From: Chitinophagaceae bacterium
GTDB taxonomy: Bacteria > Bacteroidota > Bacteroidia > Chitinophagales > Chitinophagaceae
Reading direction: 5' to 3'
Assembly (NCBI GenBank): GCA_023229465.1
Contig: JALNZE010000002.1
Coordinates: 124,001 to 188,000 of the forward strand
Length of the DNA stretch: 64,000 nt
Each line of letters starts with the position of its first letter. Position 1 is the first letter of the stretch. A program made the translations under genes and the position numbers. Positions 60,112 to 64,000 of the stretch are shown here, piece by piece. The notes beneath the pieces are model-generated. The model was not told the DNA's origin and ran no database searches. It saw only the letters and a list, made by a program, of their open reading frames with translations.

Positions 60112-61950
60112 ATGTGTGGAATAGTTGGTTATACGGGTCACAGGGAAGCTTACCCGGTGATCATCAAAGGTCTTAAACGTTTGGAATACCGTGGTTATGA
60201 TAGTTCGGGGGTTGCGTTATTAAACAATGGCCAACTGAAGGTATTCAGGAAGAAAGGAAAAGTAGCCGAACTGGAAGAGAGTGTGATAGGTAAAGACCTT
60301 CAAAGCCATATTGGCATTGGCCATACCCGCTGGGCCACCCATGGCGAACCGAGCGACAGGAATGCACACCCCCATCAATCGCAAAGCGGTGAATTGGCGA
60401 TGATACACAATGGGATCATCGAGAACTATACACAAATTAAACAGGAACTGCTTTCGAAAGGGTATCATTTTAAAAGTGATACAGATACAGAAGTGCTATT
60501 GAACTTTATTGAAGACATTAAAAAAAATAACGACTGCGGTTTAGAAGAGGCCTTACGCATTGCCCTGAAACGCGTAGTAGGCGCTTATTGCATTTTATTA
60601 ATATCGAATGATGACCCCGATACCATTATCGCCGCCAGGAAAGGCAGTCCGCTGGTAATTGGTATTGGCAAAGGAGAACACTTTCTGGCAAGTGATGCCT
60701 CTCCTATTATTGAGTACACCAAAGAAGTTGTGTATGTGAACGATTATGAAATAGCGATTGTTCGGCCGGATGAACTGATCTTAAAAAATCTCGGTAACGA
60801 AAAACAAACACCCTTCATTACCAAACTGGATATGGAACTGGCCGCTATTGAAAAAGGTGGCTATGATCATTTCATGCTCAAAGAAATTCATGAACAACCG
60901 GAAGCCATTTTCGATTGCTTACGCGGAAGACTGCTTACCCAAACCGGCCAGATTAAGATGGCGGGGATTGAAAATAACCTGGACGCTTTTATCAATGCCC
61001 CACGCATCATTATTGTTGCCTGCGGAACCAGTTGGCATGCGGGTTTGATAGCGGAATACCTGATCGAAGAATTATGCCGTATCCCGGTAGAGGTTGAATA
61101 TGCCTCTGAATTCCGGTACAGAAACCCGGTGATACACAAAGGCGATGTGATCATTGCCATCTCACAAAGCGGCGAAACAGCGGATACCCTGGTGGCCCTG
61201 GAAAGCGCGAAAGAAAAAGGCGCTTTTATTTTTGGCGTGGTAAATGCCGTGGGCAGTAGCATTGCCAGGCTTAGCCATGCCGGCGCTTACACCCATTCCG
61301 GACCAGAAATAGGCGTAGCCAGTACCAAGGCATTCACGGGCCAGTTAGCTGTGCTAACCATGATGGCATTGAAGATAGGGTATGCAAAAGGCGCCATTAA
61401 ACAACCAAGGTACCTGCAACTGATGCAGGACCTGGAAGCGGTTCCGGAAAAAGTACGGGAAATATTACAGGATACTTCCCATATTCAACGCATGGCCGCC
61501 AAATACAAGGATGCTACCGACTTTCTTTTCCTGGGCAGGGGCTATAATTTTCCGGTTGCACTGGAAGGCGCCCTAAAACTAAAAGAAATATCCTATATAC
61601 ACGCGGAGGGGTATCCGGCAGCGGAGATGAAACACGGGCCCATTGCTTTGGTAGATGAAAAATTACCGGTGGTATTTGTAGCCACCAAAGATTCTTACTA
61701 CCAAAAAATCGTTTCCAATGTGCAGGAGATCAGGGCAAGGAAAGGAAAAGTAATCGCGGTAGCCACCGCGGGCGATATGGTGATACCCGGCATGTCAGAC
61801 GATGTGATGTTTGTACCCGATGCGGATGAAGCGATAGCTCCCATGCTAAGTGTGATACCGTTGCAATTATTAAGCTATTATACAGGGCTTGCCAAAGGAT
61901 TGGATGTTGACAAGCCGCGCAACCTTGCTAAGAGTGTAACGGTTGAATAA
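60112..61950 (+). CDS. glmS: glutamine-fructose-6-phosphate aminotransferase (isomerizing)
   Basis: A 612-residue enzyme making glucosamine-6-phosphate for the cell envelope. The N-terminal nucleophile domain starts MCGIVGYTG (Cys2) with HTRWATHGEPSDRNAHPH; two SIS domains follow (about 290-425 and 460-600) with SQSGETADTL and the C-terminal LAKSVTVE. Full length and intact. The upstream 100 bp hold no visible glmS ribozyme, as expected outside Firmicutes. Confidence 0.98.
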   Translation: MCGIVGYTGHREAYPVIIKGLKRLEYRGYDSSGVALLNNGQLKVFRKKGKVAELEESVIGKDLQSHIGIGHTRWATHGEPSDRNAHPHQSQSGELAMIHNGIIENYTQIKQELLSKGYHFKSDTDTEVLLNFIEDIKKNNDCGLEEALRIALKRVVGAYCILLISNDDPDTIIAARKGSPLVIGIGKGEHFLASDASPIIEYTKEVVYVNDYEIAIVRPDELILKNLGNEKQTPFITKLDMELAAIEKGGYDHFMLKEIHEQPEAIFDCLRGRLLTQTGQIKMAGIENNLDAFINAPRIIIVACGTSWHAGLIAEYLIEELCRIPVEVEYASEFRYRNPVIHKGDVIIAISQSGETADTLVALESAKEKGAFIFGVVNAVGSSIARLSHAGAYTHSGPEIGVASTKAFTGQLAVLTMMALKIGYAKGAIKQPRYLQLMQDLEAVPEKVREILQDTSHIQRMAAKYKDATDFLFLGRGYNFPVALEGALKLKEISYIHAEGYPAAEMKHGPIALVDEKLPVVFVATKDSYYQKIVSNVQEIRARKGKVIAVATAGDMVIPGMSDDVMFVPDADEAIAPMLSVIPLQLLSYYTGLAKGLDVDKPRNLAKSVTVE

Positions 61951-62000
61951 ACCCCATTTTGGCCGGTAGCCAACAAAAAATGCTGATTAAAGAAAACCGC

Positions 62001-64000
62001 ATGGCACAAAATATTATCTATAAAACACCTCTTAACGCGTTAGGCTATCATTTTGTTAAAGATGAATTCATACCCAAGGGTAAAAATGAATATTACCTGC
62101 GCGATGTGCAAATCAAAAACGGTATACATTACCGAAGACTTTCCGCGCATGAAATAGAGAGGTTGGTTCGTAATGGCAATACCAGTGATGACTGGAATAA
62201 TATCCTGGTTTCGGATGCCTTTAATCCGGAACTGGTTAAGAACTGTAAGTTTTATGGCCTGGTAAGAATTGGTAAACTGGAACCCTTTTGCATGGGCTTC
62301 AGCGATCTGAAAGCGCCGGTAGGTTTATATAATTCCACCATCATCAGTTGCGATTTTGGAGATAATGTAGTGATAGATAATGTTAGTTATCTCTCTCATT
62401 ATATTATTGGCAGTGAAGTAATCATCACCAATGTAAGTGAACTGGTAACCACTAACCATGCCAAATTCGGCAATGGAATTCTTAAGCAGGGCGAGGAGGA
62501 AGATGTGCGTATCTGGGTAGAAATATGTAATGAAAATACCGGCCGCCGTATAATGCCTTTCAATGGCATGCTGGCCGGCGATGCATACTTATGGAGCCGG
62601 AGCCGCGATGATGATGCCTTACAGGAAAAGTTCAAACTCTTTACAGAACAGAAATTTGATAACAGGCGCGGGTACTATGGAAAAATTGGCGACCGTACGG
62701 TAATCAAAAATTGTAAAATCATCAAAGACGTTTGGGTAGGAACCGATGCCTATTTTAAAGGGGCCAATAAACTTAAAAACTTAACTGTTAATTCCGGCCC
62801 GGAGGGCACTACGCAGATAGGAGAAGGCTGCGAAGTGGTCAATGGCATCATCGGTTATGGTTGTCGTATTTTCTATGGTGTAAAAGCGGTTCGTTTTATG
62901 ATGGCTTCACACTCGCAGTTAAAATATGGGGCAAGACTGATTAATTCTTACCTGGGTAATAACGCGACTATTTCCTGTTGTGAAGTATTGAATTCACTCA
63001 TTTTTCCGGCACATGAACAACACCATAATAATTCTTTTTTGTGCGCGTCACTGGTAATGGGACAAAGCAATATTGCCGCCGGCGCCACTATTGGCTCAAA
63101 CCATAACAGCAGGGGGGCGGATGGTGAAATCATTATGGGGCGGGGGTTCTGGCCAGGACTTTGTGTAAGCCTGAAACACAATTCAAAATTTGCCAGCTTC
63201 AGCATGCTCACCAAGGGAGATTATCCGGCAGAGCTGAATATTCCATTCCCTTTTTCATTAATCAGTAACGATGCAAGCAGGGATCAGCTCATTATTATGC
63301 CGGGCTACTGGTTCCTCTATAATTTGTATGCACTGGCACGCAATTCATGGAAATATGTTGACAGGGATAAACGAACAGAACGCATACAGGAATTGGAATA
63401 TGATTTTCTGGCGCCCGATACCATTAATGAAATGTTCAGTTCACTCCGGTTGATGGAAACTTTTACCGGAAAGGCTTATAACACGTCTATACATAAAACC
63501 GGTCAATCATCCGATCACAATACAGCAGGTAAGCACCTGCTTCAGAATGCCAATAAAATAGTAAACGAATTAGAAATTATCGCGGATCAAATTGAAAACA
63601 GTAAACGAAAAGTAGTGCTTATAAAAGTATTACCTGCTTACAAGGTTTTTGAAGAAATGATTATTTACTATGGCATAACACAATTGCTGCGGTTTATCAA
63701 AGAAAATGAATTCCATTCTTTAAAAGATATCATCGCGGCCTTACCGGCAAAACCTGCGCGGGGAGCATGGATTAATACAGGAGGGCAACTGATGCCGGAA
63801 GAAACCATCAACACATTGAAAGAAAAGATTCGTAACGGCAGAATCAAATCATGGGATGCCGTACATGAATTTTACCAGGCACAGGGAAAAAAATATAAAC
63901 AGGAAAAATTATACCACGCTTTAGCCTCCCTGTCAGAGATCACCGGTATCCGGCTAAAAAAAATGGATGCACACCAGTTCACCAACCTGCTTAATTCCGT
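62001..64000 (+). CDS. DUF4954 family protein (3' end beyond the window)
   Basis: At least 666 codons are open to the window edge with no stop. The N-terminal part reads MAQNIIYKTPLNALGYHFVK and then a long run of hexapeptide-like repeats (NSTIISCDFGDNVVIDNVSY, IGEGCEVVNGIIGYGCRIFY), a left-handed beta-helix as in nucleotide-sugar acyl- or uridyltransferases. DUF4954 is conserved in Bacteroidota and function is unknown. An in-frame ATG at 61980 is an alternative start. It is 50 bp after glmS on the same strand, suggesting a link to amino-sugar metabolism. Confidence 0.9.
   Translation, partial: MAQNIIYKTPLNALGYHFVKDEFIPKGKNEYYLRDVQIKNGIHYRRLSAHEIERLVRNGNTSDDWNNILVSDAFNPELVKNCKFYGLVRIGKLEPFCMGFSDLKAPVGLYNSTIISCDFGDNVVIDNVSYLSHYIIGSEVIITNVSELVTTNHAKFGNGILKQGEEEDVRIWVEICNENTGRRIMPFNGMLAGDAYLWSRSRDDDALQEKFKLFTEQKFDNRRGYYGKIGDRTVIKNCKIIKDVWVGTDAYFKGANKLKNLTVNSGPEGTTQIGEGCEVVNGIIGYGCRIFYGVKAVRFMMASHSQLKYGARLINSYLGNNATISCCEVLNSLIFPAHEQHHNNSFLCASLVMGQSNIAAGATIGSNHNSRGADGEIIMGRGFWPGLCVSLKHNSKFASFSMLTKGDYPAELNIPFPFSLISNDASRDQLIIMPGYWFLYNLYALARNSWKYVDRDKRTERIQELEYDFLAPDTINEMFSSLRLMETFTGKAYNTSIHKTGQSSDHNTAGKHLLQNANKIVNELEIIADQIENSKRKVVLIKVLPAYKVFEEMIIYYGITQLLRFIKENEFHSLKDIIAALPAKPARGAWINTGGQLMPEETINTLKEKIRNGRIKSWDAVHEFYQAQGKKYKQEKLYHALASLSEITGIRLKKMDAHQFTNLLNS

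Overview
The window looks like a chromosome segment of a Bacteroidota bacterium, most likely family Chitinophagaceae. The support is a SusC/SusD outer-membrane pair, several promoters fitting the Bacteroidota TTTG-N19-21-TAnnTTTG form, tRNA-Gly without encoded CCA, the HisIE and HisB fusions, DUF4954 next to glmS, and very few Shine-Dalgarno sites. The genus is not determined.

Layout. 0.2-3.4 kb: a lipoprotein, a duplicated DUF1016-N protein without its nuclease domain, and a small conserved protein. 3.4-20.7 kb, minus strand: one interleaved amino-acid biosynthesis block, hisL-hisG-hisD-hisC-(sorbosone-type dehydrogenase, cytochrome c)-hisB-[trpL-trpE-G-D-C-F-B-A]-hisH-hisA-hisF-hisIE-tlpA. 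A tRNA-Gly(CCC) lies antisense between trpA and hisH. I could read two unlisted leader peptides, MKVLVHIPHHHFLPIG before hisG and MQQVTNKYWWWHTNSVRGL before trpE. Each has a terminator, a complementary antiterminator segment and a Bacteroidota promoter, so both halves of the block appear to be controlled by ribosome-stalling attenuation. 20.8-34.2 kb: carbohydrate and cell-envelope genes (GH16, lactonase, S10-like peptidase, GH1, bestrophin, SET protein, SusC/SusD, MgtE). A palindromic repeat sits on either side of SusCD with its 4-base spacer in opposite orientations.

34.2-46.8 kb is an accessory island and a graveyard of defence and mobile DNA. It holds a KilA-N protein, an orphan Cas6, a WYL-type regulator fused to an IS66 tail, an IS91 tail, an AbiEii-like nucleotidyltransferase with its regulator, an XRE/ImmA protein with a truncated PIN gene, a Panacea/RelE-like toxin-antitoxin operon between two 214-bp group II intron 3' remnants, an IS21-type end, two damaged RhuM genes, an HsdR stub, an IS3 tail, three copies of a ~100-bp repeat and a truncated pRiA4b-ORF3 gene. 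No CRISPR array was found.

46.8-55.6 kb, minus strand: assimilatory sulfate reduction in the order cysH-cysD-cysN-(cobA-cysJ fusion)-cysI-(precorrin-2 dehydrogenase-TSUP fusion). This single operon makes both sulfite reductase and its siroheme cofactor, behind a promoter carrying a perfect palindrome. APS-type cysteine pairs in CysH fit the absence of cysC. 55.7-64 kb: MFS transporter, PEP synthase, a GNAT acetyltransferase, glmS and the start of a DUF4954 gene cut by the window end.
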